NCBI GenBank assembly: GCA_026120035.1
Contig: JALRME010000004.1
Span: 1,612,001-1,676,000, forward strand
Length of the DNA: 64,000 nucleotides
Origin: Coleophoma eucalyptorum
Lineage: Eukaryota > Ascomycota > Leotiomycetes > Helotiales > Dermateaceae
Direction: 5' to 3'
A program made the position numbers and the translations under genes. Of this stretch, positions 48,628 through 60,150 are shown one piece after another. The notes under the pieces are model-generated. The model was not told the DNA's origin. It saw only the letters and a list, made by a program, of their open reading frames with translations, and ran no database searches. The stretch's first letter is position 1. Every line of letters begins with the position of its first letter.

Positions 48628-49944
48628 TCAAGCAATGACAAGGCTGTCGATGGCGTACTTGGCCATCTTGATGATCTCGAGACATGTTGCTGTCTTCTCA
48701 CCTAGGTGGAGCCGGGGTGATTCCTGGCAAGATCTGAAGTGGCCGCCCTTAAAGACTTCAGGACTGCCCCAACCTGATGTACCAGAAACTGTATGAGCAT
48801 CAAGAAGGAGATGCCGTGTTTTTTGCCTTGTTTCCATCTCATCTACGATATCCTTAAGGCCCTTGCGCTTGAATTCGCCTTGCTCATGTCCATATATATC
48901 CATTCTAAGCAAGGCCCGTACAGTGCTTCTCCACTCCGCTGGCTGCATCTCTCTGTTGATGCAACCATTCTGGGGACAAGCAAATGGCGATCCTTCTAAA
49001 GAATCATTCAAATCATAACCAATGCCGCCGTAATCTGCAAACTCAAAGGCTACTGTCTGTCCCGCCGCAACTGCTGCATTTGTGTGATTATCAATCATCT
49101 CAAGCAGCTTTCTGTACCCATTAGCTATAACTGGTAGAAGAGTGCCTAGTAACATAGTGTTCTGAAAGGATTCAATCGGCGGCGTGTTGTTGGTTAACAT
49201 AACCGAGCCACACTGCAAGCACCAAATACTCTTTTGTGCAGTATTGCAGGCGCTACGTACAGTATACAGCGCTTTCTTGATATCGGATGGAAATTGTTGC
49301 AAGGCTGCAAGTGCCAGGTACATAGATGCCAAGCAGCTGCAAGCTACACTTTGCGAAGGCGAATTCTCAGTTTCAGTCGTCACCGTACTAGACTTTGCAG
49401 AAAGCGTTGGAAGGGAGTTTGTAGAGGCGCTATTGTCGTCCGGAACCAAGTGTTCGAAGTTGTTACCTCCAAAATCGATCTGACCGAACTGAATAGGTGG
49501 GCCTGTAGGTAGTTTCATTTCTCCAAAATACCAAATAGCACGACCTTCATCTGACTTTGTATTTGGAGGAAGGCCCTGCGGCAGTACAGATAGGCCCGTA
49601 GGAAAATAAGGCTCAGTAAAGGTACCAGCATCGTGATACCCTCCAGTTTTGTCTAAAAAGTCGGGTAGGTTATCCATCTCCAATCCAGAATCTATTTGTG
49701 TGGCAGGCTCCCCGGCCTCGTTGAGCTTGCGCTTTCTGGGACGCCCCATTGGCTTCTGTTCTGAATAATAGCATTTTATATTTTCTCGAACGCATCTCTC
49801 GCAGCCGTCAGCTTCTTTCGAGCATGCAAGCTTCCTTGATCCTTTGCACTAATCAGTTTTCTGATAGCAGGTCTTGCGAAAGGAACTTATACGGCATTCG
49901 TCGCATGCTCGCCGCTTTACAGCAGGGTTGCTATTTTCTGACAT
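48628..49944 (-). CDS. Zn2Cys6 transcription factor, AflR-like layout
   Basis: Two exons, 49893-49944 and 48628-49841, 421 residues. The intron interrupts the zinc cluster; the acceptor at 49842 joins to CDECRSRKLACSKEADGCERC then VRENIKC, all six Cys in the canonical spacing. A basic stretch RPRKRK follows. The C-terminal two thirds contain ACSCLASMYLALAALQQFP and IWCLQCGS, motifs I associate with the regulatory domain of AflR-like factors, often found with secondary-metabolite clusters. No biosynthetic gene lies in this window, so this is an orphan regulator here. It starts 285 bp from ERB1, facing away. The target is unknown. Confidence 0.85.
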
Positions 49945-50229
49945 GCTGTGGATTCTGACACAAATATTAAAACTCAAATTAAAGTGAAGAGACAGCCAGC
50001 ATCTTTAATAATCTGATACTGAAAATCAAATCGTGTTCTGCAAGGCAACGATGAACGTCACGAGGTACCGTATCGAGCGGAATAAATATATTCCTGATAG
50101 GCGCTAAGATAAAGACGTTCAAGGATGCCTTATCGGTCTCTGCAAAAAAATCTCTCGTTCAATTAGCTAAGGTAGAGTTGATCTATTCTTGACGGATTCT
50201 TTCTCTATTATCCACCAGTTTTGTCGACC
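49945..50229. promoter_or_regulatory. Short divergent promoter region, Zn2Cys6 gene and ERB1
   Basis: 285 bp between outward-facing starts. No element was assigned. Confidence 0.5.
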
Positions 50230-52561
50230 ATGGCATTTGGAACAGAGTCACGAAAGCGAAAGGCTATTACTCGAGATGTTCCCGAAACATCAGATGTCGA
50301 GTCTGATGCAGAATTTGGTGATGGTATCTTGGAAGGTATCCTGTCGCAAAGTGAGGATGATTCCGCAGACGAAAGTGTTGAAGATGAGAGCGACGAAGAG
50401 GAGGACGACGAGAATGACTTAGAGCCACTTGACAGCGATGAAATTCCATCAGAGGACGAGCAGGATGGAGCGATTGAGAAGAGTGGAAGTCTTCAGGAAG
50501 ATGACGAGGACAAGCCAAACTACACAGTGACCACCGACGCAAATGGCGGAGAGCGATATGTTTACGACGAAATCAATCCTGTCTACGATTCGGACGACTC
50601 AGATGCTGCTGCTGCAACAAACACAATTGGAAATATACCTCTTACATTCTACGACTCTTACCCGCATATTGGATATGATATTAATGGTAAGAAGATCATG
50701 CGGCCGGCCAAGGGCGAAGCTTTGGATGCCTTGCTGGATAGCATTGAGGTTCCCAAGGGATGGACGGGTCTTACAGATCCAGCGACAGGCAAGCCGCTCA
50801 ATCTCAGTCAGGAAGAGCTTGAAATCTTGCGCAGGATACAGACCAATGAGATGCCTGAGGAAGGCTACGATCCATATCCAGTAGGAAATCCCATCAATTA
50901 CAAGCAAATCAATCAGGCTAATAAAATTCTAGGCTACTGTTGAATATTTCACGGGCATTGAAGAGAAGATGCCTTTGAGTTCTGCTCCAGAACCAAAACG
51001 GCGATTCCTTCCCTCAAAGCATGAGGCTAAGAGAGTTATGAAGATTGTTCGAGCGATTCGAGAGGGCCGCATTCTACCTTATAGACCTCCAGAGGAACGC
51101 GAGCAAGAAGAGGATGAAGATGTTCACTACGATTTGTGGCAGGATGAGCAACCTCGTGCTGACCATGTAATGAACATCCCAGCACCGAAAATGGCTCCTC
51201 CTGGATATGATATGAGTTATAACCCTCCTCCTGAGTACCTGCCTACAAAGGCGGAGAAACAAGCCTGGGAGTCAGCGGATCCCGAGGAGCGGGAGAAGGA
51301 GTATTTACCGACCGGCTTTGATGCGTTACGGAAGGTCCCAGCCTATGATACCTTCATCAAAGAGAGATTCGAACGATCCCTGGACCTTTACCTGGCTCCT
51401 AGAGTGCGAAAGAACAGGCTCAACATTGACCCAGCATCCTTACTTCCTAAATTGCCACGACCTGAAGAGCTCAAACCATTCCCAACTGTTTGCTCGATAC
51501 TCTTCCGTGGTCATGAGGGTCGCATCCGTAGTGCTGCAATTGATCCATCTGGACTTTGGCTTGCTACGGGAGGAGATGATGGCACTGTAAGACTTTGGGA
51601 CACATCAAATGGCAGGCAGATCTGGAGTGTTAAGATCGGTGATGAAGAGGCTGTCAATGTGGTCAGATGGCGACCAGGACGAGATGCGGTTATACTCTCG
51701 GCTGCTGCTGGAGAGGACATTTTCCTCATCACACCCCCTGTTGTGGACCCAGAAACCGAATCTGCGAGCGTAGCTCTGCTTGATGCAGGGTTTGGATACG
51801 CAACAAATGCCACACCAGCCCTTACAGCTCATGGCCAGCGCAAAGAGCCAGTGGCCAAGTGGACTCGCCCAGGCTCTCGGCTCCAGGACGAAGGAGTACT
51901 TATCAAGATCACCGTTCGAACTACCGTGAAGGTTATCAGCTGGCACAGAAGAGGAGATTTCTTCTCCACGGTGTCACCTACTGCCCAAAAGAGTGCTGTG
52001 GCAATCCATACGCTCTCGAAACATCTCACCCAAATTCCTTTCCGCCGCCTGCCAGGTATTGCGCAGACTGTTCAATTCCATCCTTCGCGACCTTTGTTCT
52101 TCGTCGCAACCCAGCGCACCATTCGCAGTTACGATCTTCAGAAGCAAGAGCTTGTTAAAATCATCCAGCCTGGAGCTCGATGGATCTCTTCCTTTGATAT
52201 CCACCCAGGTGGAGACAATCTTATCGTCGGATCCTATGATAGACGTTTGCTGTGGCACGATCTCGACCTGTCCACTCGACCTTACAAGACCATGAGATTC
52301 CATACCAAGGCTATTCGCGCGGTCAAGTACCACAAGGGAGGATTCCCATTGTTCGCTGATGCCAGTGATGATGGAAGTCTGCAGATCTTCCACGGAAAGG
52401 TGGTCTCCGATATGATGGAAAATGCCACGATTGTGCCCGTTAAGGTCCTGAAGGGACATAAGGTCAAGAGCGCTTTGGGAGTTATGGATATAGATTGGCA
52501 TCCAAGAGAACCTTGGTGTCTTAGTGCAGGTGCTGATGGAACTGGTCGACTCTGGATGTAA
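50230..52561 (+). CDS. ERB1: Ribosome biogenesis protein Erb1 (BOP1)
   Basis: WD40 component of the Nop7-Erb1-Ytm1 (PeBoW) complex, needed for 27S pre-rRNA processing and 60S assembly in the nucleolus. Two exons, 50230-50880 and 50933-52561, 759 residues. An acidic N-terminus (about residues 25-105) is followed by the BOP1-specific domain: [31 protein letters not shown] joined over the intron to [39 protein letters not shown] and [13 protein letters not shown]40 repeats fill the C-terminal half, with [26 protein letters not shown], and the last unit [14 protein letters not shown] stop-bearing frame at the junction is fully explained by the 52-nt intron. Codon use appears ordinary. Confidence 0.95.
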
Positions 52562-53008
52562 TTGGCAAGCAGGGTTTCAGAGTAAAAGTAGCATAGGCGT
52601 TCAGATAGGCACGTATATAAAAAATCTTCAATTTCAATTTCAGCTCGGTGGCTAAGTGACAGTATCTCATAGAAATAATCTAGTCTGGTACTTAAGGTAT
52701 AAATAATATGATGGTACATTAGTCGTGACTGAATTAAATCTTGATACCTATAGATGTGAAGTAAGCAATCAAATCCCCAATAAAACCCAAGTACAGAAAT
52801 TGAATCACGCCAGCCAAACCCCCAGCCTCTGGAGAAGCCAAAATGATAACACAGCACCCCGAGAAACAATGACGAAAGAAGAAAAAAGGAAGAAGAAGCA
52901 AGGCAAGAACCGAACGCTAGATCTTTCCCAAAGCTGAAGAAGACTCGTTGTTACAGAACTGCGGGTATCAAATCCAAAAAAATACAGGTCATTACGAGGC
53001 ATCAAAGT
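52562..53008. other. Convergent intergenic interval
   Basis: 447 bp between the 3' ends of ERB1 and the unknown gene. A purine-rich stretch is present at about 52861-52915. No gene seen. Confidence 0.55.
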
Positions 53009-53746
53009 TCAGTCCTCGAACGAACTATCAGTCATCAGCTGCAGACATTCCTCACCCCTGCTCTCGGCCCATCTGCCAGCACCCACAAGGAGGTCGGCCC
53101 TATCGTAAGCACCAAAGCCTACATCACCGTACGAGAAACTGGGGTTCTGTATGCTCGGTTGGCTGATCTTAGTGCCGCTGCTACCTTTCTTCACCTTCAT
53201 GGAGGTGCCAGATCTGAGGAAGGTGTCTTGTTTGAGGAATATAGGCTCGGGACTTCGCTCAGTGACATGTCTCTGAAATGCTCGGCTATTTTCGAGTTCG
53301 CGGAAGAACCGTTCTAGGGGTACCGAGAGCTCGTCGTGAAAGGACAGCCGACGGTGCTGTTTCTCATTCAATCCAATCTGGGGCCCGAGGGTGAGCGGGC
53401 CGTTGGGAAAAAAGGTATCGGCACGGGTAGTTGCAACGTTTGGGTCCATCCTCTCGGGTCCCTCAGGCGCATCGACAGAGAGTGCAGACGATGCATAGGT
53501 GGGGGGTGCAACATGATAGTCTGCAGGTGCAGAGGCGCTAAAGAGCTTTCCCACCGCATGGGCTGGCGGTTCATTTATGGGTGGTTGCGTATAAGCTCTA
53601 TTCATGGCACCAAGTTCTGCAGAAGAGAGATTGTCCGCATTGTAAATAGGATGTCGCGAGGCTGAGTGTTCGACCCAAGTCCAGTTATCCATGCTCTCGT
53701 GCTGTTCGTGGTCATTACTGTTCTGTTCAACTTCTGGGATGCTCAT
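53009..53746 (-). CDS. Protein of unknown function, mostly disordered
   Basis: One uninterrupted frame of 245 residues, MSIPEVEQ to SSFED. It is Ser/Pro/Ala-rich and lacks membrane segments. The part around residues 128-160 (LNEKQHRRLSFHDELSVPLERFFRELENSRAF) is the most structured-looking, and the C-terminus (SYGDVGFGAYDRADLLVGAGRWAESRG) has aromatic and Gly residues. No domain or family is recognised. It could be a fungal-specific regulatory protein; the RRLSF motif resembles a basophilic kinase site. Confidence that it is coding rests on its length and the absence of a longer competing frame. Confidence 0.65.
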   Translation of the reverse strand: MSIPEVEQNSNDHEQHESMDNWTWVEHSASRHPIYNADNLSSAELGAMNRAYTQPPINEPPAHAVGKLFSASAPADYHVAPPTYASSALSVDAPEGPERMDPNVATTRADTFFPNGPLTLGPQIGLNEKQHRRLSFHDELSVPLERFFRELENSRAFQRHVTERSPEPIFLKQDTFLRSGTSMKVKKGSSGTKISQPSIQNPSFSYGDVGFGAYDRADLLVGAGRWAESRGEECLQLMTDSSFED

Positions 53747-55981
53747 GGTGAGTGAGTTCCGTAAGAAGATGGGAGCCCAGGGTATGCTATCACTGGTTAG
53801 GGCTGCACGATGGAGGGGGTGGGGGCCGTGGATGGCTTACAAGGGATGGAGTTGGGAGCGAACCACAAGCGTGATGATCTGGGAAGCCAGGTTCACTAGA
53901 GGCCTCGTGCAGGCTTTGGTGCAGCGAAGAACAAAGAATGAAGGAAGAAAGAAGAAGAGTACAAGGCCGGGTGCATAAAAGTGCAGGTGCGGGTTTTGGG
54001 TTTAAATGCTGGATGATAGTACAGAATGAGAGTAGGTTTGGTGGTCGAGCTTGTGATGACTTGCTGTTTGGTTTGGCTTCAGAGGACGGACGGAAGTGGG
54101 TGCATCTCTTATACGCCAGAGTTACTCAGCGTGTCTTCGCTCTCCCTTTCCCTTCGGCCATGGTAGGACTCTCGCTGCGCCTTCCAAACCGCCTTGCTCT
54201 GGCTTTTCAGGCGTCCATCAGGAGTGGAGTAGATTTGGAACCCACCGGCACCGGAGAACCGTGTCGGATTTCATTGCAAATCCCCATCTGTGACCTGGGA
54301 CCTGTGACCTGTCAGTGCCAACGCCCGAGAGAGCAGGTAAGCGAGCACGATTGCGAAGCTGTTTCTTTCGGACCACGCTTAGTACCGAGGCTTGAACCAA
54401 GTTCTGGCTAGGTTGATGTCCTTGCTGGACAAATCGGATCCCCCAATTCCTCCGCTGCCAGACACCTCGTAGCTCTGCTTACTATGATGGCATTTCCTGC
54501 TGGCCCTCCATCGGTTCGCGCCAGACGCCCTGCAAGCCCAGGCACCCGCTAGTTGTGCGAGTAGATAGACGAACACCTCTGTCTTTCGACTCGGTCCGTC
54601 TTTGGCTGTGCTTAGGTCGAAAGAGCCATCACTCTCAGGGCTGTCAGAGAGAGCAAGCCAGTCTGCTGGCCGGTTCTGATCATTCGACTCCGTGCTGTAG
54701 TTGAAGGGGATGAGAGTTGCAGACATAGACCCTTCTACAATCTCCCCTGGCAAGCTGGCTCAACCCTCTTGCAGGGAAGGGACCTTTAAGAAACTAGCTA
54801 TGGTAACACAGTACAGCATTCAACACAACAGTACAGTAATAAACTGGCAAGCCGACCCTCCTTTCGATTGTGAGTTGCCTATACATCCAGAATATCAAGC
54901 CCCTCGGTGCCCCAGTAGCAAGTCGTCAAAAGTAAAGGTGGGGAAGCGAACAAGCCACACCATGCGCAACTCCACTTCCCATCAGCGAACCACATCCTAC
55001 TGTATAAGGGCAGGTTGAATTATCTACAAGAGGTTTGCCAGCATGTCAACATATTCGACGCTCGTTGGACAATTGCAACAGCAACCCCTCTTCCCCTGGG
55101 GGCCTATGGGCCTTCAGTTGATATGTCATCAAGACAAATCTGGAGGCTTGGTTGAGAACATGCTTAAGTCGAACTGCGAGTCGGAAGAGAGGCTGGAAGC
55201 CTTATATGGCACAAGGTTGATTGGTTACGATGCTTAGTCGCTCCTGGAACCGGACCTCCAATATTTTGGATGCTGTCGAGCTGACACTATTCGATACTCC
55301 AGATAACGCATCTGCTCACCGTTTCCGCATCCGGCAAGTTATATTGTCCTTATGTTGAAGAAGCACTCGGCTTGAACTCTACCTCAGTCTTGCTTACTAC
55401 AACACGGCGGCTCGTATCGTACGCACAGCATCGGCTTAACGCAGCCTCGACCAGCGCATAATCGACAATAACTGCAACGAAGAGTGGAGGGACCTTTCAC
55501 ATGTTTCTCTGCTAACAGGATACCTAAACGATAATGGTGACGATGAATGATGAATGATGAATGGATGGAACCCAAATTTCTGCCAATAGCATAAGCTAAG
55601 GGACGGCTCCGACCGACGAATCTTGTTAAATGGTGGACATCCGTCACCGAGTACACGACTAGAGACGAGCACTGCCATGCCGAGGTCGCTCACGATCTCA
55701 GTTGAGCCTCATCTGCCATGCAATCACAACACATACGAACCAGCGTCCCGTCCCTTAAAGCCGATATCTGGTGGAGTGTTGCACTTTGTACGGTAACGTT
55801 TCTTCTAGCACGGCACGTAGGTTGGCTCTAGCGAATATAATATGCCTTGCCAGTAAGTGAAATCCACGCAACCAACAGGAAGGGAATTCTTACAGCCGCT
55901 ATTCCTGACATTAGGTGCACATCCAATATGCGTCATGAGTACCAATTGCCATGCTTCCCAGTTTTGAGTAAATGTACAATG
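53747..55981. other. 2.2-kb interval without a supported gene
   Basis: Lies upstream of the unknown gene and beyond the 3' end of the patatin-family gene. Frames of up to about 157 codons are present (for example 53938-54411 plus, 54379-54753 minus) but overlap on both strands and have no recognisable domain. A GATGAAT tandem repeat lies at 55542-55562. Confidence 0.5.
55542..55562. repeat. (GATGAAT)3
   Basis: Three perfect tandem 7-mers, followed by a partial copy. Confidence 0.8.
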
Positions 55982-57893
55982 TCACCATTTCGACCCTGCG
56001 CTATTGGCCCTCTCTCGCTCGCGAGCTCGTTCTTTCTCGTTTGCGTTGTCCACGGCACTGCCTCTTCTCCTCAGGCCGTCGGCTTTCCTCCTTCTCACAA
56101 ATTGATACCCCCGATCAAGCTCAGATTCCACTGCACACCTGACTTTCAAAGCCCCTACTGCTGGCCAAACGCTCTTTTCTCCGCGCAATATCCAGTAGTC
56201 AAGGCTACTTTGGGTTGGCGTTTCCAGTAGACGTACGAAATCACCGGCCGAAAGCTCAGGCACAAGTGTTACCGCTGCAGCAGGAATATGTTCATCGACA
56301 AGGAATCGCCGAATGGAGCTGGGCAGAAGCTGGAGGCTGTCAAGCTGCTGTAGCCGGTGATGTATTTCCATAGTCATAAGTCTGAGGAGACCACCCGTGA
56401 TCGAAGTCCTTCCCCCGCGTGTGTAAAGTGGCGAAGGTCCATGCATATCACTTTTGAGGAATGGAATAAGGTAGGGTCGGGCTTGGCTGACTATGAAATG
56501 GTTGACGTTGAACAATTCTGCAATACGTGACAAGGGTGAGTCGCGATCAGTATATGAAGCATGTGTCCAAGGCCTAAAAGTCGTATCAGTAGCTGCTGAC
56601 CAAGGCACAATGTTGCCAGACGCATCTTTGCATTTCAGGGTGATCGAACGTCCATATAATGACGGGGACGACGCATTGGACGCTACCGCCGCGGACCAGA
56701 TCAGCTATTAAGCGTTAGCTCATTTCACAACATGCATCAAATTTATACTTACAACGTTGGGGGCTGTGAGATAGTTTAAGAGATTTGGCACGCCACCTCG
56801 ACCTGTAGTTGCAACAGTGATGTTCAAAACACGCTTGGTGCGATTGTAGGCTTCTTCAAAAGTCAGGTCTCCAACATTCGCTCGGACGCATTCCTCGAGA
56901 ACAGTAACATCCAGAAAGTACCCTTCTCTAAAGAAACGCTTTATGCGTCTTGACAAAGTTTCCAACCAGCCACTCAACGACCCCCCTTGCTTTTCCCCGT
57001 TCTGCGATGGCCCAACTTTGCCAGCGAAGGCAGAGAGATCGATGCTATCGCCATTGAGGAACCTGGGAAGCTCTTCCTCGGTATGTATACCTACAAGAGC
57101 GGCAATCAAAGCTCCTGTTGCGGTGCCTGTAATGATTCTAGGAAGCAGCCCTCGTGAGAACAGTGCTTTGACTACTCCCAAATGGCAAAGTCCGAATATT
57201 GCGCCCCCTTGGAGAACTAGTGTGCTTCGTCCAAATGCTTGCCTGGTGTCGTGCAGCAAATCAAGTTTGATCTGGCTACTGAAACCAGGCACAGCAGTAG
57301 ATCCATCGGTACCTGGTGATGTAGGTAGTTTTGCCACGTCTGCAATAGCTTGAGCTACTTGTGTGATGTAATCCTCGATCAGAAGTTTGGTTCCAGCGAA
57401 TGCGCGATTGAACAAACGTGGGGTTGAGATGTTCCCTAGATTTCGAACAAGTCCCGATCGAAGAAGGTTGACCAATTGCTGAACATCCCCTTCTTCTCGA
57501 GCAATGATTATAGACTGAAGACGTTCGTGAATGAGTCGATAATCGTAGTACTTCGAGGTTGGATTCTGACGCCTACGTTCAGCGCATCAGTATACGCCCA
57601 TTAATTAGAAATTGCCGGGATCACATACCACAGGTCATTGCCTAACAGAACATCCAGTTGAAACGCAGCTTCTTCCCACTCCTCGTATGTCTGCGCGTCT
57701 CTGAGTATATCGAGCCAAACCTCAACGGGCCTTTTGCGTGTGAGCCAGCTAATGAATCGCTGGAAACAATTAGCCTGAAGGAATTGATTAAAAGGAGTAG
57801 GAACTATACTCTCTGCCAGAAGAACAGAACATCCATGAGCATACTCCAAATGGCCGTCAACAAGGCCGTCATGTTGATGGCGGGATGCTCCAT
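55982..57893 (-). CDS. Patatin-domain (Tgl3/4/5-like) protein lacking the catalytic dyad
   Basis: Four exons, 57810-57893, 57629-57759, 56753-57572 and 55982-56704; 585 residues. A short hydrophobic N-terminus (ALLTAIWSMLMDVLFFW) precedes the domain typical of fungal TAG-lipase relatives: YYDYRLIHERLQSI, LLRSGLVRNLG and GTKLLIEDYI. The patatin oxyanion motif is intact (GGAIFGLCHLGVVKAL). At the nucleophile elbow, where GxSxG is expected, the sequence reads GTATG, so the Ser is Ala. The region before LFNVNHFIVSQ, where relatives carry an Asp-Gly motif, reads HASYTDRDSPL, so the partner Asp is also apparently gone. The C-terminal part is basic. A pseudoenzyme or lipid-droplet scaffold is inference. 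The first intron was set to 50 nt, giving FFWQRRFISW. Confidence 0.82.
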
Positions 57894-58350
57894 CTAACCA
57901 TCTAAGTTCACAGTCGAATTGCGCTGATCTTAATCGAGCCGTCAGGAGGAAATGGCTTCATAATCGTGCGATAGAAAGAATGAACATAGGCAAGGTGGCG
58001 TAGGTTACATCAATGCGATTGTGTGCGGAGAGGGAAAGGAGAGATGAAGGTTTCGAGTCCGAAGCTCAGGCATGTGAACGCCACATGGGTACAGCTTTCC
58101 CCAGACTTTCCCTCCCGCGCTAAACGGTGCAGCGAGCATCGAGGACCGAGATCGTCAAAGACTATGCCATATTGCGTTTTCGTCTACTACAATTGCCTGG
58201 ATATTCCAGAACTTTTAAAGGGATTACATTGGAAACTTTTGCTTTTAATGCAAATCAATTCCTTACTATTGTACATTGCAACTCTTGGAATTGCCAACCG
58301 TAAGTCAGATCAAAGATCTATAATCACCCTGCGATTCCCGCAAGAAAATT
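57894..58350. other. Interval between patatin-family gene start and LEO1 3' end
   Basis: 457 bp holding the patatin-family promoter and the LEO1 3' region. No gene is seen. Confidence 0.5.
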
Positions 58351-59726
58351 TTACTCGTCGTCCTCATCATCCTCAATGATATTACGCTTTCTGCTTCTAC
58401 CAGCGGGAGCTTCCGCGGCGCCGCCAGCCATATCATCGTCATCCAGATCTGCATCAGCATCTGCGTCGGCATCACTGAGGTCCTCATGTTTGGAACTCTT
58501 CTTCTGCTTCTTCCGTCTAGGCTCGTCCTGTTCGCTCTCTTCCTCAAGTTCCTCCTCTTCTTCATCGTCCAATTCGGGACCATCCTCACCTTCCTCGTCA
58601 CTAGAAGCCAAAAAGTCATCGTTCTTGTCGTACTCATCCTCTCTGTTCCGGCCGCGAGGCATGTCGTCATCAGAGTCGTACTCCGGTCGGCGTCTTGGAC
58701 GTTTGGCCCCGGGAGGTTTGCGACCTGCTCCAGGAGCTCGGCGACCATTTCGGCCCTCTAGGTCATCCACGTTCAAGCCGCCGCCAAGCCCGCGCCCTCC
58801 TCTCCTGTCATCTGCCTTTGCAGCAGCAGTTTCTCGTCGACGTTGTAGCTTCATACGTTCCTTCTCAGCCATCTCTGCTCTTTTCTTCTGTAGCTCAGGA
58901 TCTTGTGTATTCGTGATCATCTCTGGCCCGTTCTTATCATCTCCCCTAAGTCCACCACGTGCAGCCGCAGCCAGACTTCTCTGTAGCTTCTCCAAAGCAT
59001 CATCTTCGATCTCCTTGTTTGGTCGAACTGTATGCTGGTTGGTCATATGTCCAATCATAACAAGTAACTGAGAGGTGATTGATGGAGAGGCAAGGTAGGA
59101 GTGTGAATCTAAAACCTCTGTATACGTCCGGTTCTCTTTTGGTGGAACTAAGGGTTTTGTCTGTAATTCATAATGCTGCTCTCCCACTGCAATTGTCGTA
59201 CTTCCGTCACTCCATCTGTATACCACGGTGTTGCTCTGTAGCTTTCCTGTCTTCGGATCTTTCTTGTAACGCATCTTAGATGTCGCGACAGCGTTGGCAG
59301 AGAAGTTTGCTGACTTAGTATCACTATGATGATCAGTTGTTGGAAGCTCGAAGGTTTCTGCGTTGTATGGTGTTGGTTCTATCCCTAGAAATTTTGGCAG
59401 ACGCAATTCATCGAACTAGACAAGATTAGCTGAGGTAACATGATGTTGTGTGCAATTCTGACCTCTCCGTCGAACGGCTTGGGCCATGGTTGTCGCCATA
59501 AGGTACTATCTAAAATGCGCGCCTCTCGTCCTGTTGTGGCATTGTTATCGTCTTCGTCGCCTCTATTGTGTGTTCTGTCATTCCTGCCCTCATCATCTCC
59601 AGAGTCAAGTTCGCGATCGCTCAATTCGCGATTCTTTTCAGACACATTGTCATCCTCATCACCGAAAAGGTCATCTTCAAGATCACCTGCTGTGTCCATG
59701 AGGTCGTCTTCTGAAGCTGAAGACAT
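58351..59726 (-). CDS. LEO1: RNA polymerase II-associated Paf1-complex subunit Leo1
   Basis: Two exons, 59463-59726 and 58351-59415, 442 residues. An acidic Asp/Glu-rich N-terminus of about 70 residues is followed by the Leo1 domain: LRLPKFLGIEP, YKKDPKTGKLQSNTVVYRWSDGS, and GEQHYELQTKPL then SYLASPSITSQLLVMIGHMT. The C-terminal 150 residues are charged and low-complexity, with Lys/Arg-rich and Asp/Glu-rich stretches and an (AD)4-like run. Leo1 acts with Paf1 in transcription elongation and histone modification. The gene is divergent from the MOB gene across 424 bp. Confidence 0.94.
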
Positions 59727-60150
59727 GTTGATTGAAAAGTATCCTAAGGATGAAGGGGCGCGAAGTTGGCTACGTGTTGCTCTGTACTGATGGTTGTGGC
59801 TAAGGTATAGGTGCAGTCAGTTGCTTGGGTTCGTATCGCAACGGAATTGACTGGCTTACTGCAGAACAAGGGGTCTGCTGGCCTCTAGATCCTCAATGAA
59901 AGTGTGGTTGATCAGCGTAGCTTGCTCTACGCATAGACGCGCAGAGTAAATTTGACGCGATAGACGAGCTTGCCCACGAATAACTAGTGCCAACCCCGTG
60001 ACATTTTGACGATCACCAAGGAGAGCCCCTTATTACCTATTTCACCTCAACTTTGAGCCTCCCTGATATCAGTCCAACAACACGACAGATTCGATCAATC
60101 TCAAGCGTCCGAAAGCACAGCCAGCATAGCCAATTCAGCAGTCTGTGGCA
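59727..60150. promoter_or_regulatory. Divergent promoter region, LEO1 and MOB gene
   Basis: 424 bp between outward-facing starts; no element assigned. Confidence 0.45.

Noticed and set aside
48628..49944. A biosynthetic gene cluster around the AflR-like regulator
   Set aside because: Neighbours are KAR5, ERB1 and other housekeeping genes; no synthase, P450 or transporter is present.
50881..50943. Apparent premature stop splitting ERB1
   Set aside because: A 52-nt intron (GTAGGA to TTCTAG) removes it and restores the conserved sequence [12 protein letters not shown]; no frameshift.
54379..54753. Minus frame of 124 codons
   Set aside because: No family likeness; overlaps other frames and cannot be linked to further exons.
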